A stretch of 64,000 bases of DNA from Cupriavidus necator N-1. Lineage in GTDB: Bacteria; Pseudomonadota; Gammaproteobacteria; Burkholderiales; Burkholderiaceae. The notes under the pieces were generated by a model. It saw only the letters and a list, made by a program, of their open reading frames with translations, ran no database searches and was not told the DNA's origin. Location: contig NC_015723.1 in NCBI RefSeq assembly GCF_000219215.1, positions 2,620,607 to 2,684,606 of the forward strand, written 5' to 3'. Positions 39,329 to 49,671 of the stretch are shown piece after piece. The translations under genes and the position numbers were made by a program. Within the stretch, counting starts at the first letter, position 1. The number at the start of each line of letters is the position of its first letter.

Positions 39329-40657
39329 CTACCCGGCCCCAAACACCACCCTCACCCGCAACCCTGGCCCCGCATCCTCCAGCACCACCCGCGCCCCATG
39401 CGACTGCGCAATCTCCGCCACGATGGCCAGCCCGAGCCCGCTCCCGCCGGTGGGTGCATCGGCCACCCGATAGAAGCGATCAAACACACGCACACGCTCT
39501 TCAGCGGGTATCCCCGGCCCGTTGTCGCTGACCACCAGTTCAACGGCACGCCCGTCGGCACTGCGACCCACCAGCACATCGATACGGCTTCCGGCAGGGA
39601 TATAAGCCAGCGCGTTATCCAGCAGGTTGGTCAGCAGGATGCGCAACGCATCCACATCGCCCCGCACCACCGCCGGCGATGTGTCCTCGCTGCCGTCGAG
39701 CCCAAGGTCGATATTGCGATCCAGCGCGGCCTGCGCCATGTCCGCGACCACGCTTGCGGCCAGTTGGTGCAGCTCCACCGGTTCGTGCGGAGGAATGGCT
39801 GCGCCCGGCTCCTGCCGTGCCAGCGTCAACAGCTGGGTGACCAGGTGGGTCAACCGCTCCAGTCCCTGGCGCAGCTTGCCGATCGCTTCGTCACGCGCTG
39901 CGCCGTTCTCAGCCCGTTCCACCAGCTGTGCCTGCAACTGCAGCGCGGCCAGCGGCGTGCGCAGCGCATGGGCGGCGTCGGCGACGAAGGCGCGCTGGGT
40001 GTCGATGGCGTGCGAGAGCCGCGCCAGCAGCTGGTTCAGCGCGGCGCTCAGCGGAGCGATCTCGTCCGGCATCTGGCGCACGGCCAGCGGCGCCAGTGTG
40101 TTGGCGTCGCGCGCGCGCACCTCGGTGGCGATTTCGCGCAGCGGGCGCAGGCCGCGCCCCACTGCCATCCACACCAGCCAGCCCAGCAACGGCAGCAGCA
40201 ACAGCAGCGGCGCCACGGTGCGCAGCGCCATGCGCGCTGCCAGCGTGCGCCGGGCGCTCATCGGCTGCGCGATCTGCACCACGGTCGGCCCGAGCTGCAT
40301 GCTGTACAGGCGCCATTCGCCCTGCTGCGTGGTCACATTGGAAAAGCCCAGCTCCGCGCGCGCGGGCAGCGCCGGGTGCGAATGCGACAGGTACAGGCTG
40401 CGGCCGGAGCCGTCCCAGATATGGATGACCACATCCTCGTCGGCGTGCGCCAGGTCGTCGGGCGCGCCCAGAAAAGGCGGCGCCACCGGGTCGGCGAACT
40501 GGCTGGGCAATGCCGCGGCCATCTGCTTCATCTGGTAGTCGAACAGCGCGTTGGCTTCCTGCCGTGCCTGCCCGTAGATCAGCGCCGTGGCGACGGCGAT
40601 GCCGGCAAGCAGGCCCGCGGCCAGCCACCACAGCAGGGTTCGCTGGATGGAGCGCAT
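39329..40657 (-). CDS. sensor histidine kinase
   Basis: A 442-residue kinase with two membrane helices (residues 8-28 and about 150-172) around a periplasmic 2CSK-type sensor domain, a HAMP region, the phosphoacceptor FVADAAHALRTPL, N-box NLLDNAL, and G-boxes DNGPGI and GGSGLGLAI. It resembles QseC/TctE. The start overlaps the response regulator stop by one base. Placement at the end of the zwf-pgl-glk operon recalls the GtrS/GltR sugar-acid sensors of Pseudomonas, so it may sense glucose-derived acids; that is inference. Confidence 0.9.
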   Translation of the reverse strand: MRSIQRTLLWWLAAGLLAGIAVATALIYGQARQEANALFDYQMKQMAAALPSQFADPVAPPFLGAPDDLAHADEDVVIHIWDGSGRSLYLSHSHPALPARAELGFSNVTTQQGEWRLYSMQLGPTVVQIAQPMSARRTLAARMALRTVAPLLLLLPLLGWLVWMAVGRGLRPLREIATEVRARDANTLAPLAVRQMPDEIAPLSAALNQLLARLSHAIDTQRAFVADAAHALRTPLAALQLQAQLVERAENGAARDEAIGKLRQGLERLTHLVTQLLTLARQEPGAAIPPHEPVELHQLAASVVADMAQAALDRNIDLGLDGSEDTSPAVVRGDVDALRILLTNLLDNALAYIPAGSRIDVLVGRSADGRAVELVVSDNGPGIPAEERVRVFDRFYRVADAPTGGSGLGLAIVAEIAQSHGARVVLEDAGPGLRVRVVFGAG

Positions 40658-41370
40658 CAGGGGGTGTCTCCTTCGCCTGCGGATGCTGCATCCCCATCGA
40701 GGCGCGGCACCACGTAGCCCACGCCGCGGATATTGCGGATCAGCGCCGCGCCGAACTTCTTGCGCAGCGCGTGGATATAGACCTCGACGGTATTGCTGCC
40801 GACCTCGTCGTCCCAGCCGTACAGCCGCTCCTGCAATTGCGGCACCGACCAGACCTTGCCGGGCCGCGCCATCAACGCGGACAGCAGCGCGAACTCGCGC
40901 GCCGACAGCCGCACCGGCTCGCCGCGGTGGGTGGCCTCGCGGGTCGTGGGGTTGAGCACGATGTCGCCGTAGCTGACCAGCGGCTCCGCCCGGCCGGCGG
41001 CGCGGCGCGCCAGCGCGTGCATGCGCGCCGCCAGTTCCTGCAGGTCAAAGGGCTTGACCAGGTAATCATCGGCGCCGGCATTGAGCCCCGCGACACGGTC
41101 CGCGACGGCATCGTGCGCGGTCAGGATCAGCACCGGCGTCGGCACGCCGCGCGCGCGCAAGGTGCGCAGCACGTCGAGGCCCGGGCGCCGCGGCAGACCG
41201 AGGTCGAGCAGAATCAGGTCATAGCACGCCTGGCCGCCCTGCGCGGTGCTGGCCGCGGCCAGGCCCGCGTCGCCGTCGCGCACCCAGTCGACGGTAAAGC
41301 CTTCCTGGCGCAGCGCCAGCTTGACGCTGTCGCCGATCATGGCGTCGTCTTCCACCAGCAGCACGCGCAT
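40657..41370 (-). CDS. OmpR-family response regulator
   Basis: A 237-residue regulator: receiver domain with EDD (residues 7-9), phospho-aspartate in LILLDLGLP, and K in LVKPFD; a C-terminal winged helix with SNTVEVYIHALRKKFG. Its stop is 1 bp into the kinase start, and only two bases separate it from glk, so it is cotranscribed with the glucose genes. Likely targets are the divergent edd/zwf promoters and a carbohydrate porin or transporter elsewhere. Confidence 0.92.
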   Translation of the reverse strand: MRVLLVEDDAMIGDSVKLALRQEGFTVDWVRDGDAGLAAASTAQGGQACYDLILLDLGLPRRPGLDVLRTLRARGVPTPVLILTAHDAVADRVAGLNAGADDYLVKPFDLQELAARMHALARRAAGRAEPLVSYGDIVLNPTTREATHRGEPVRLSAREFALLSALMARPGKVWSVPQLQERLYGWDDEVGSNTVEVYIHALRKKFGAALIRNIRGVGYVVPRLDGDAASAGEGDTP

Positions 41371-41372
41371 GG

Positions 41373-42386
41373 CTATGCGTTCCCGCCGGAACCGTCAAGC
41401 CGCTCGGCCAGTGCGCGCGCCAGTCCCGGCAGCGCGGGGTGGCTGGCGGTGATGACATGGACCGGCACGGCCTCCAGCCAGCCGCGCATGCGGCCCTTGG
41501 CGACGAAGCGTACGGCAAAGGCCGAGGCCTGCAGCGCCGGCACGAAGCGTGGCAGGATGCCGCCGCCCAGGTAGACCCCGCCACGTGCGCCCAGCACCAG
41601 GGCGATGTCGGCCGCAACCGAGCCGAGCAGGCCGAAGAACACCGTCATGGCGCGCTGGCACAGCGGGTCGTGACGCTCGAAGGCGCCGGTGGTGACCTGC
41701 TCCGGCAGCAGCGGCGCAAGCAAAAGCGTACCCGTTTCTGCGGCCAGCGCGGCATGGATATGCGACAGGCCGCTGCCGCACAGGAGCCGTTCCGCCGACA
41801 CCCGGCCGACGTTGCGATGGGCAGCGCGCCAGGCGACCCATTCGTCGTCAGTGTCGGGCATCAGCTCGATATGGCCGCCTTCGCCGGCCAGCGCCACGGC
41901 TGGTCCGCCCGGCGCCGGCACTAGGCCGGAAACGCCCAGCCCGGTGCCCGGCCCGATCAGCGCAAGCGGCGCGGTGCGCACCGCGGTGCCGGCGCGCACG
42001 GGCACCAGCCCGTCGGCAGGCAGATGCGGCAGGGCCAGCGCCAGCGCGGTGAAGTCGTTGATGGCCACCAGGGTCTGCAGCCCGAGCGCGCGCCGCATGC
42101 CGTCGATCGAGAACGACCAGTTGTGGTTGGTCAGCCGGACCTGGTCGCCGGTCACCGGGTTGGCCAGGCCGATCGCCGCGTGGCGCGGCACGGGCTTGCC
42201 CGACGCGGCCAGGCCGTCGAGATATTGGCGCAGGGCCGCTTCGAGCGACGGGAAATCGGCCACCTTCAGCGCGGTCACCGGGCCGATCCGCATTGGTGCG
42301 GTTTCCAGTGCAAAGCGCACGTTGGTGCCGCCCACATCGCCGAGCAGGCGGGGGAAGTCAGCGCAGGAGGATGCAGTGGTGGCCAT
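41373..42386 (-). CDS. glk: glucokinase with an origin-type repeat inside its coding sequence
   Basis: A 337-residue ATP-dependent glucokinase of the E. coli Glk group. LGDVGGTNVRFAL binds phosphate, INDFTALALALPHL holds the catalytic Asp, and AGEGGHIEL follows. It phosphorylates glucose for the Entner-Doudoroff pathway. Positions 41726-41742 carry a copy of the origin-type repeat in frame, encoding AETGT in a loop just before TLLLAPLLPEQVTTGAFE; compared with my memory of E. coli Glk the loop is a few residues longer. The gene is intact. Confidence 0.92.
   Translation of the reverse strand: MATTASSCADFPRLLGDVGGTNVRFALETAPMRIGPVTALKVADFPSLEAALRQYLDGLAASGKPVPRHAAIGLANPVTGDQVRLTNHNWSFSIDGMRRALGLQTLVAINDFTALALALPHLPADGLVPVRAGTAVRTAPLALIGPGTGLGVSGLVPAPGGPAVALAGEGGHIELMPDTDDEWVAWRAAHRNVGRVSAERLLCGSGLSHIHAALAAETGTLLLAPLLPEQVTTGAFERHDPLCQRAMTVFFGLLGSVAADIALVLGARGGVYLGGGILPRFVPALQASAFAVRFVAKGRMRGWLEAVPVHVITASHPALPGLARALAERLDGSGGNA
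41726..41742 (-). repeat. origin-type repeat within glk
   Basis: Seventeen of eighteen consensus bases (CGCAGAAACGGGTACGC, minus orientation), followed by TTTTG as at other outlying sites. It is the only copy found inside a functional coding sequence. Confidence 0.85.
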
Positions 42387-42422
42387 GGCGTCGGGTATCG
42401 CTCCGCTTGGGAATCAGATCTG

Positions 42423-43103
<681 letters not shown>

Positions 43104-43137
43104 GATGGTTTCCTTTGCGATTCTGCGGGCGCATGGC

Positions 43138-44595
43138 TCAGGCTTCCTCGTGCCACAGCCCGCCGTCGCGCGACATCAGCGCCGACGACGCGGCCGGCCC
43201 CCAGGTGCCGGCGGTATAGGGTTTGGGCGGCACGGTGCTGGCTTCCCAGGTGTCGATGATAGGTTCGACCCAGCGCCAGGCCTGCACTTGTTCATCACGG
43301 CGCACGAACAGGCCCAGCCGGCCGCGGATCACGTCGAGCAGCAGCCGTTCGTAGGCGCCGGCGCGGCGCACCTTGAACGAGTTGGCAAAGTCCAGGTCGA
43401 GCGAGGTCGGCGTCAGCTCCAGCGTGTCGCCGGGCTGCTTGACCAGGCAATACAGGCGGATGCTTTCTTCTGGCTGCAGCTGGATCACCAGCCGGTTCTG
43501 CGGCGACAGCGTCAGCGGCCGCGGGAAGATCGCGTGCGGCACGTCGCGGAAATGGATCACGATCTCGGCCACGCGGGACTGCATGCGCTTGCCGGTGCGC
43601 AGGTAGAACGGCACCCCTTCCCAGCGCCAGTTGGCGATCTCGGCCTTGATCGCGACAAAGGTCTCGGTGCGGCTGTCGGGCGCGATGCCCGCTTCTTCCA
43701 GGTAGCCCGGCACCGGCTTGCCGCCGATGGCACCGGAGCGGTACTGGCCGCGCACGGTCTTCTCGGCCACGTCCTGCGGCGTGATCGGCTTAAGCGCCTT
43801 CAGGATCTTGATCTTCTCGTCGCGGATGGCATCTTCGCTGAGGCTGGCCGGCGGCTCCATCGCCACCATGCACAAGAGCTGCAGCAAGTGGTTCTGCACC
43901 ATGTCGCGCAGCGCGCCGGTGCGGTCGTAGAAGTCGCCGCGCGTTTCCACGCCGAGTTCTTCGGCGATGGTGATCTGCACGTCCTGCACCCACTCGCGCC
44001 GCCACAGCGGCTCGAACAGCGCGTTGCCAAAGCGGATCGCCATCAGGTTCTGCACCGACTCCTTGCCGAGGTAATGGTCGATGCGGTAGATCTGCTCTTC
44101 GGCGAAGAACTTCGCCACTGCGGAGTTGATCGCCTCGTTCGATTCGAGGTCATGCCCCAGCGGTTTTTCCAGCACGATGCGCACGTTGGGCGCCTGGCGC
44201 GTGTTCAGGCCGGTGCGTGCCAGCTGCTCGCAGATCGACACGAACAGGTGCGGTGCGGTGGCGAGATAGCACACCACCACTTCAGGCTTGCGTGCCAGCA
44301 CCTGCTCCGCCAGCGCATCGAAATGCGCGGGCACGCGTGCGTCGGCCTGCACGTAGACAATGCGCGCGCAGAACTTGTCCCATGACTCGGGCGGCGCATG
44401 GGCCAGCCCGGGGCGCACGGTCTGTTCCAGCGAGGCGAGGTAGTCCGCGGTAGAGAGCGGCAGGCTGCCGGTGGCGAGGATGCGTGCGGCCGGATGCAGC
44501 AGGCCAGCGTGGTGCGCATCGAACAGGGAAGGCAGCAGCTTGCGCCGCGCCAGGTCGCCGGTGCCGCCGAACAGCACCATGTCGAAATCAGGCAT
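43138..44595 (-). CDS. zwf: glucose-6-phosphate dehydrogenase
   Basis: A 485-residue enzyme oxidising glucose-6-phosphate with NAD(P)+. [17 protein letters not shown] is the coenzyme fold at the N-terminus; RIDHYLGKE contains the active-site His/Lys region. The ATG at 44595 has AGGGTG upstream. It heads the zwf-pgl-glk-regulator-kinase operon and faces edd across 228 bp that also hold one origin-type repeat. In the leader a short GC-rich inverted repeat (GACCCGCC / GGCGGGTT) lies about 30-50 bp upstream of the start. Confidence 0.95.
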   Translation of the reverse strand: MPDFDMVLFGGTGDLARRKLLPSLFDAHHAGLLHPAARILATGSLPLSTADYLASLEQTVRPGLAHAPPESWDKFCARIVYVQADARVPAHFDALAEQVLARKPEVVVCYLATAPHLFVSICEQLARTGLNTRQAPNVRIVLEKPLGHDLESNEAINSAVAKFFAEEQIYRIDHYLGKESVQNLMAIRFGNALFEPLWRREWVQDVQITIAEELGVETRGDFYDRTGALRDMVQNHLLQLLCMVAMEPPASLSEDAIRDEKIKILKALKPITPQDVAEKTVRGQYRSGAIGGKPVPGYLEEAGIAPDSRTETFVAIKAEIANWRWEGVPFYLRTGKRMQSRVAEIVIHFRDVPHAIFPRPLTLSPQNRLVIQLQPEESIRLYCLVKQPGDTLELTPTSLDLDFANSFKVRRAGAYERLLLDVIRGRLGLFVRRDEQVQAWRWVEPIIDTWEASTVPPKPYTAGTWGPAASSALMSRDGGLWHEEA

Positions 44596-44734
44596 GCTCA
44601 CCCTGGGACTCCTTGTGCGGTTGAGGACCCGCCATGGGCGGGTTTGCATGGTGGCAAGTTTACGTGACTCGCCCCGGCTTGGCGAGGCGCAGGCTGCGGC
44701 ACATGCCGCGGCAAATGCATGACCCGGGCCCAAA

Positions 44735-44752
44735 GCGTACCCGTTTCTGCGT
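44735..44752 (-). repeat. origin-type repeat in the zwf/edd divergent promoter region
   Basis: Perfect 18-bp copy, minus orientation, with the CAAAG flank. It lies 140 bp from zwf and 72 bp from edd, close enough to influence either promoter. Confidence 0.9.
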
Positions 44753-44823
44753 GCATCGGTCAGTGCACCGTGCGGTACGCGGCAAAGTGCGCTAGGCTGA
44801 AAGCTCCCCCGCAGGAGAACCCC

Positions 44824-46671
44824 ATGCCACGTCATCCAGTGCTCGAGCGGGTCACCGCCCGCATCGTCTCCCGCAGCGCCGCCTCGCGCCAGGCGTACCT
44901 TGACCGCACCCGCGCCATGGCCGGGCAGAAGGTCGAACGCGCGCAGCTTTCCTGTACCAACCTGGCCCATGCGGTGGCTGCCATGCCTGACGCCGCGAAG
45001 ATTCGTCTGAAGGCCGACGAGCGGCCCAACCTGGCGATCGTCTCGGCCTACAACGACATGCTGTCGGCGCACCAGCCGCTGGCGGCTTTCCCCCAGTGGC
45101 TCAAGGAAGCGGCGCTCGAGGCCGGCGGCACCGCGCAGTTTGCCGGCGGCACGCCCGCGATGTGCGACGGCGTCACGCAGGGCCAGGACGGCATGGACCT
45201 GTCGCTGTTCTCGCGCGATGTGATTGCGCTGGCCACGGCAGTGGCGCTGTCGCACCAGATGTTCGATGCCGCGCTGTACCTGGGCGTGTGCGACAAGATC
45301 GTGCCCGGGCTGGTGATGGGCGCGCTGTCGTTCGGCCACCTGCCGGCCGTCTTCGTGCCGGGCGGGCCCATGACCACCGGCATCAGCAACGACGAAAAGG
45401 CGCACACGCGCCAGCTCTACGCCGAAGGCAAGATCGGCCGCAAGGAACTGCTCGAGGCCGAGACCCGCTCCTATCACGGCCCCGGCACCTGCACCTTCTA
45501 CGGCACTGCTAATTCCAACCAGATGCTGATGGAAATGATGGGCCTGCACCTGCCGGGCACGGCCTTCGTCAACCCCAACACGCCGCTGCGTGAGGCGCTC
45601 ACGCGCGAGGCCGCGCGCCAGGCGCTGAAGCTGGTGCACGGCGGCGAGCGCTATACGCCGGTGGCCGAGGTGCTGGACGAGCGCGCCTTCGTCAACGGCA
45701 TCGTCGGGCTGCTGGCCACCGGCGGCTCCACCAACCACACGCTGCACCTGATCGCGATGGCGCGCGTGGCCGGCATCGTGCTGGGCTGGGACGACTTTGA
45801 CGAGCTCTCGGCCGTGGTGCCGCTGCTGGCCCGCGTGTACCCGAACGGCAAGGCCGACGTGAACCAGTTCCAGGCCGCCGGCGGGCTGCCCGTGGTGATC
45901 CGCGGGCTGCTGTCGCTGGGCCTGGTGCATGACGACGTGACCACCATCGTCGGCCGCGGGCTGCAGGATTACACGCGCGAACCCGTGCTGCGCGACGGCA
46001 AGCTGACGTGGATCGACGGCCCGGCCGCGCCGCTCGATGACAGCATCGTGCGTGGCGCCGACGCGCCCTTTGCGCCGGACGGCGGCATCAAGGTGCTGGA
46101 CGGCAAGCTGGGCCGCGCGGTGATCAAGACCTCGGCGGTCAAGGCCGAGCACCAGGTGGTGGAGGCACCGGCGATCGTGTTCGAGCATCAGGACGATGTG
46201 CTGCACGCATTCAAGCGCGGCGAGCTGGAGCGCGACTTCGTTGCGGTGCTGCCGTGGCAGGGCCCGGCCTCGTGCGGCATGCCCGAGTTGCACAAGCTCA
46301 CGCCCACGCTGACGGTGCTGCAGGACCGCGGCTTCCATGTGGCGCTGGTAACCGACGGGCGCATGTCGGGCGCGTCGGGCAAGGTGCCGGCAGCCATCCA
46401 TGTCTGCCCCGAGGCGCTGCACGGAGGCGCGATCGGGCGCGTGCGCAGCGGCGACATGATGCGCGTGGATGCGCCCGCGGGCGTGCTCGACGTGCTGGTG
46501 CCGGATGACGAATGGCAGGCGCGCGCGCCTGCCCGTCCGGACCTGAGCGCCAATCGCCACGGCGTGGGCCGCGACCTGTTCGCCACCTTCCGCCGCCATG
46601 TCAGCACTGCGGAAAGCGGTGCCTGCACGCTGTTTTCGGACGAGGGCGACGAAAACAATCTGCAGCGCTAG
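44824..46671 (+). CDS. edd: 6-phosphogluconate dehydratase
   Basis: A 615-residue IlvD/Edd family enzyme that dehydrates 6-phosphogluconate to KDPG, first committed step of the Entner-Doudoroff pathway. [37 protein letters not shown] and VCDKIVPG supply the Fe-S cysteines; [12 protein letters not shown] and [20 protein letters not shown] are active-site blocks. AGGAGA precedes the ATG. No eda (KDPG aldolase) lies in this window. Its stop overlaps the stop of the convergent MscS gene. Confidence 0.96.
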   Translation: MPRHPVLERVTARIVSRSAASRQAYLDRTRAMAGQKVERAQLSCTNLAHAVAAMPDAAKIRLKADERPNLAIVSAYNDMLSAHQPLAAFPQWLKEAALEAGGTAQFAGGTPAMCDGVTQGQDGMDLSLFSRDVIALATAVALSHQMFDAALYLGVCDKIVPGLVMGALSFGHLPAVFVPGGPMTTGISNDEKAHTRQLYAEGKIGRKELLEAETRSYHGPGTCTFYGTANSNQMLMEMMGLHLPGTAFVNPNTPLREALTREAARQALKLVHGGERYTPVAEVLDERAFVNGIVGLLATGGSTNHTLHLIAMARVAGIVLGWDDFDELSAVVPLLARVYPNGKADVNQFQAAGGLPVVIRGLLSLGLVHDDVTTIVGRGLQDYTREPVLRDGKLTWIDGPAAPLDDSIVRGADAPFAPDGGIKVLDGKLGRAVIKTSAVKAEHQVVEAPAIVFEHQDDVLHAFKRGELERDFVAVLPWQGPASCGMPELHKLTPTLTVLQDRGFHVALVTDGRMSGASGKVPAAIHVCPEALHGGAIGRVRSGDMMRVDAPAGVLDVLVPDDEWQARAPARPDLSANRHGVGRDLFATFRRHVSTAESGACTLFSDEGDENNLQR

Positions 46672-47606
46672 CCCAGGTGCTGTACCGGCTGGCGCGGCGC
46701 CGCGCCGGTCGGGTGCGGCGCGCCCGCCGCTGGCGCGCTGTCGGCCACCTTCACCGCACCCGGCACCGAAGCGGCGCCCGGCACGTGCAATTCCTGGATC
46801 GGCACCGCCAGCTTGCTGCCGGCCTGTTCCAGCGCGTGCTTGATGCGCTCGTAGAACGCGAAACGCACGTTCCAGTAGTCGTCATTCGAGGTCCAGTAGC
46901 GCACGTTCAGCGTGATGCCCTGCTGCGTGTAGTTGACCACCATGGTCTCGGGCTTGGGGTCGGCCAGCAGGCGCGGCTCGCGCGCGAGCATTGCGCGCAG
47001 CGCTTCCAGGCTGCGCTGCACATCGCTGTCGAAGGTCACCGTGGCTTCGATGTCAGCGCGCCTCGTGGCGTTCTCGCTGTAGTTGGTGATGGCGCTGCCC
47101 CACAGCTTGCCGTTGGGCACGCGCAGGCACACGCCGTCGAAGGTGGTCAACTCAGTCATGAAGAGGCCGGTCTCGCGCACGGTGCCGGCCACCCCCTGCG
47201 CATCGATGTACTGGCCTACGCGGAACGGCCGCAGCAGCACCAGCATGATGCCGGCGGCAATATTCTGCAGGGTGCCCTGCAGCGCCAGCCCGATGGCCAG
47301 GCCCGCGGCGCCCAGCATGGCGATGATGCTGGCGGTCTGCACCCCGAACTGCGACAGCACCAGCACGATGGTCAGCACGCGCACCATCCATTGCAGCGCG
47401 TTGGCCAGCAGCGGGCGCATGGTTTCGTCCACGTGCGTGCGGCTGAGCGCGCGCCGGGCCGCCCGGCCCACGCGGGCCGACAGCCACCAGCCGGCCATCA
47501 GGATCAGGATGGCTGCCAGGCAGTTCATGCCCTGGTTGATGGCGAACTGGACCAGGTAGGTCCAGCCCGCCTCCAGCTTGTTGGCATCGATGAAGTTCAG
47601 GTCCAT
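46668..47606 (-). CDS. MscS-type mechanosensitive channel
   Basis: A 312-residue small-conductance channel. Three hydrophobic helices (about 22-45, 65-85, 92-125) end in the pore-lining [23 protein letters not shown], followed by the beta-domain signature [22 protein letters not shown] and [20 protein letters not shown]. It opens on osmotic downshock. The last 40 residues are Ala/Pro-rich and poorly conserved. Confidence 0.92.
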   Translation of the reverse strand: MDLNFIDANKLEAGWTYLVQFAINQGMNCLAAILILMAGWWLSARVGRAARRALSRTHVDETMRPLLANALQWMVRVLTIVLVLSQFGVQTASIIAMLGAAGLAIGLALQGTLQNIAAGIMLVLLRPFRVGQYIDAQGVAGTVRETGLFMTELTTFDGVCLRVPNGKLWGSAITNYSENATRRADIEATVTFDSDVQRSLEALRAMLAREPRLLADPKPETMVVNYTQQGITLNVRYWTSNDDYWNVRFAFYERIKHALEQAGSKLAVPIQELHVPGAASVPGAVKVADSAPAAGAPHPTGAAPRQPVQHLG

Positions 47607-47652
47607 GGGAGCGGCTCCGTTTGCGGTTGTTATGGAGGAGACAGGCGGTGCT

Positions 47653-47670
47653 GCGTACCCGTTTCTGCGT
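47653..47670 (-). repeat. outlying copy of the 18-bp origin-type repeat
   Basis: Perfect copy, minus orientation, 47 bp upstream of the MscS start codon. It lies in a 465-bp gap (47607-48071) that contains this copy, the one at 48030 and no recognisable gene. Confidence 0.9.
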
Positions 47671-48029
47671 GCGGCAGCGGGCTGCCAGATTACCCTCAGG
47701 CGGCTGGCAGAAAACTTCCCGCCGGGGAAATTGCCGTACGTTGCAAGCGCGATGTCAGACGATCACCGACAATGCCGACACGGCAACCCAGTTAGGGAGA
47801 CAAGCAAGGCGGGAATTGGTTTCCGGCGATTGCGGTTCGCGCTTGCGTGCCGACGCGCCAGCCCTTGTGCAATCAAGGCTGGCGGCGGATCAGAAAAATC
47901 CGAGCGAGGGAGGGACCAGGAGCAGCCAGGCCAAGCCTGGTGCGGCGGGCCAGCTGTGCTGGCACAACTTTCAGCGACGAAAGTTGGCGAAGGGGTGTCG
48001 GCGATACCGCCGTGCGGGCACCGGCAGGG

Positions 48030-48047
48030 ACGCAGAAACGGGTACGC
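48030..48047 (+). repeat. origin-type repeat framed by an 8-bp inverted repeat
   Basis: Perfect copy in plus orientation, flanked exactly by GGCAGGGA (48023-48030) and TCCCTGCC (48047-48054). The repeat thus forms the loop of a possible hairpin. It lies 25 bp behind the stop of the leftward exporter gene. Confidence 0.9.
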
Positions 48048-48071
48048 TCCCTGCCCTGCCCCGGCAACGGG

Positions 48072-49319
48072 TCAGGCAGGATGGTCGTGCAGCCGGTCGC
48101 GCGCGGCCAGCGCAGGAAAGAACCGCATCCACAGCGCCACCACCAGCAGCGTGCCGACGCCGCCCAGGATCACCGCGCCCACCGGGCCCAGCAATGCCGC
48201 GGTGACGCCGGACTCGAACTCGCCCAGCTGGTTCGAGGCGCCGATAAACACCGAATTGACGGCACCCACGCGCCCGCGCATGTCGTCCGGGGTGTCGAGC
48301 TGGACCAGTGTGGAGCGCACCACCACGCTGATCATGTCCGAGGCCCCCAGCACCACCAGCGCCACCATCGACAACGGCAGCCAGGTCGATACGCCGAACA
48401 CCACGGTAGCCACCCCGAACAGCGCCACCGCGCCGAACATGATGCGCCCGGCGCGCCGGTTCAGCGGATGGCGCGCCAGCCACAGCGCCATCACCAGCGC
48501 GCCGACTGCCGGCGACGAACGCAGCAGCCCCAGGCCCCACGGGCCGGTGTGCAGGATGTCGCGCGCGTAGATCGGCAGCAGTGCCACGGCGCCGCCCAGC
48601 AGCACCGCGAACAGGTCCAGCGAAATCGCGCCCAGCAGCACCGGGCGGCTGCGGATATAGGCAAACCCCGCAAACACCGTTCGCACGCTGACCGGCGCCG
48701 TCAGGCGCTGCGCGGCCTGGCGCAGCGTGATGCCGCTTACCAGCACGGCAGCAATGGCAAAGAGCGTGGCACTCAGCCCATAGACCACGCCCGGCCCGGC
48801 CACGTAGGCAAAGCCGCCGATGGCCGGGCCGATGATGATGGCGGCCTGCCCGGCGGAACTGGCCAGCGCCACCGCGCGCGGCAGCTGGCGTGGCGTCACC
48901 ACGCTGGGCAGCAGCGCCTGCAGCGTGGGGGTCTCGAACGCGCGCGTGGCGCCGATCAGCGCGACGAAGACAAAGATGTGATGGCTGTCGATCCATCCGC
49001 TCAGGCTGGCCACGGCCATGCCGGCGGCCAGCAGCGCCTCGATCGCCTGGCAGGTGCGCACGATGCGGCGCCGGTCGAAGCGGTCGGCCACGTGCCCCGA
49101 CATCAGGATCAGCACCACCGACGGCAGGAACTGCACCAGCCCGACCATGCCGAGCATCAGCGGGTCGCGGGTCAGGTCATACATCTGCCAGCCGACCGCC
49201 ACCGTAAAGATCTGGTAGCCAATCGTGGTGCACAGGCGTGCGAACCAGTAACGGCGGAAAACGGCGTCGCCGAAGACGCTGTCCGGCGCGGCGGCCTGGA
49301 CGGTGGCAGGGGAAGACAT
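48072..49319 (-). CDS. MFS exporter of the EntS (MFS_3) type
   Basis: A 415-residue protein with about twelve hydrophobic segments. MSGHVADRFDRRRIVRTCQ is the MFS loop 2-3 motif, and the DDMRGRVGAVNSVFIGASNQLGEFESG block is typical of EntS-like exporters. It stands divergent from a FecA-like receptor gene, so siderophore secretion is plausible. I chose the ATG at 49319 because similarity starts there; the open frame extends further without family sequence. Confidence 0.85.
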   Translation of the reverse strand: MSSPATVQAAAPDSVFGDAVFRRYWFARLCTTIGYQIFTVAVGWQMYDLTRDPLMLGMVGLVQFLPSVVLILMSGHVADRFDRRRIVRTCQAIEALLAAGMAVASLSGWIDSHHIFVFVALIGATRAFETPTLQALLPSVVTPRQLPRAVALASSAGQAAIIIGPAIGGFAYVAGPGVVYGLSATLFAIAAVLVSGITLRQAAQRLTAPVSVRTVFAGFAYIRSRPVLLGAISLDLFAVLLGGAVALLPIYARDILHTGPWGLGLLRSSPAVGALVMALWLARHPLNRRAGRIMFGAVALFGVATVVFGVSTWLPLSMVALVVLGASDMISVVVRSTLVQLDTPDDMRGRVGAVNSVFIGASNQLGEFESGVTAALLGPVGAVILGGVGTLLVVALWMRFFPALAARDRLHDHPA

Positions 49320-49570
49320 GGATACGGGAGGGAGGCGGAGATGGCTGCGCACCGCACAGCGCCGCCGTGCCATTGAGGACGCCACGACAGCCTTTGCAGT
49401 GCACAAAGGCAAGATTCTAAAGCGCCTGCTGAATACCTGCATACAGATGCCCACACGCGCACACCTACCGAAAAAATCGTTGGTAATTCACCTCTTCTAG
49501 GTGTCCGGATGTCTGCACATTGACGCACAGAAACCACAATCCCGGGCGGCGGGTGCTGGCCGTTTCGCTT

Positions 49571-49594
49571 CTGAGAATCACTCGCATTTATAAT
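49571..49594 (+). promoter_or_regulatory. candidate Fur-like site and -10 element before the TonB receptor
   Basis: GAGAATCACTCGCATTTAT (49573-49591) matches about ten of nineteen bases of the Fur box and overlaps a perfect TATAAT (49589-49594). The match is weak on its own, but position and target gene are right. Confidence 0.4.
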
Positions 49595-49671
49595 CGCGGC
49601 CCATTGGCGCGGCCGCCCACGACGTCCCTCCCCTTGGCTTGCGGAACGCGCTGCTTCTCAGGAATCTCATC

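Noticed and set aside
44600..44823. HexR operator (TTGT-N7-ACAA) in the zwf/edd gap
   Set aside because: I looked for it because HexR controls these genes in Pseudomonas; no such palindrome is present.
43138..46599. Long minus-strand open frame reading through zwf into the antisense of edd
   Set aside because: Only the part from 44595 down is Zwf; the rest mirrors edd, a common effect of GC-rich codon use.
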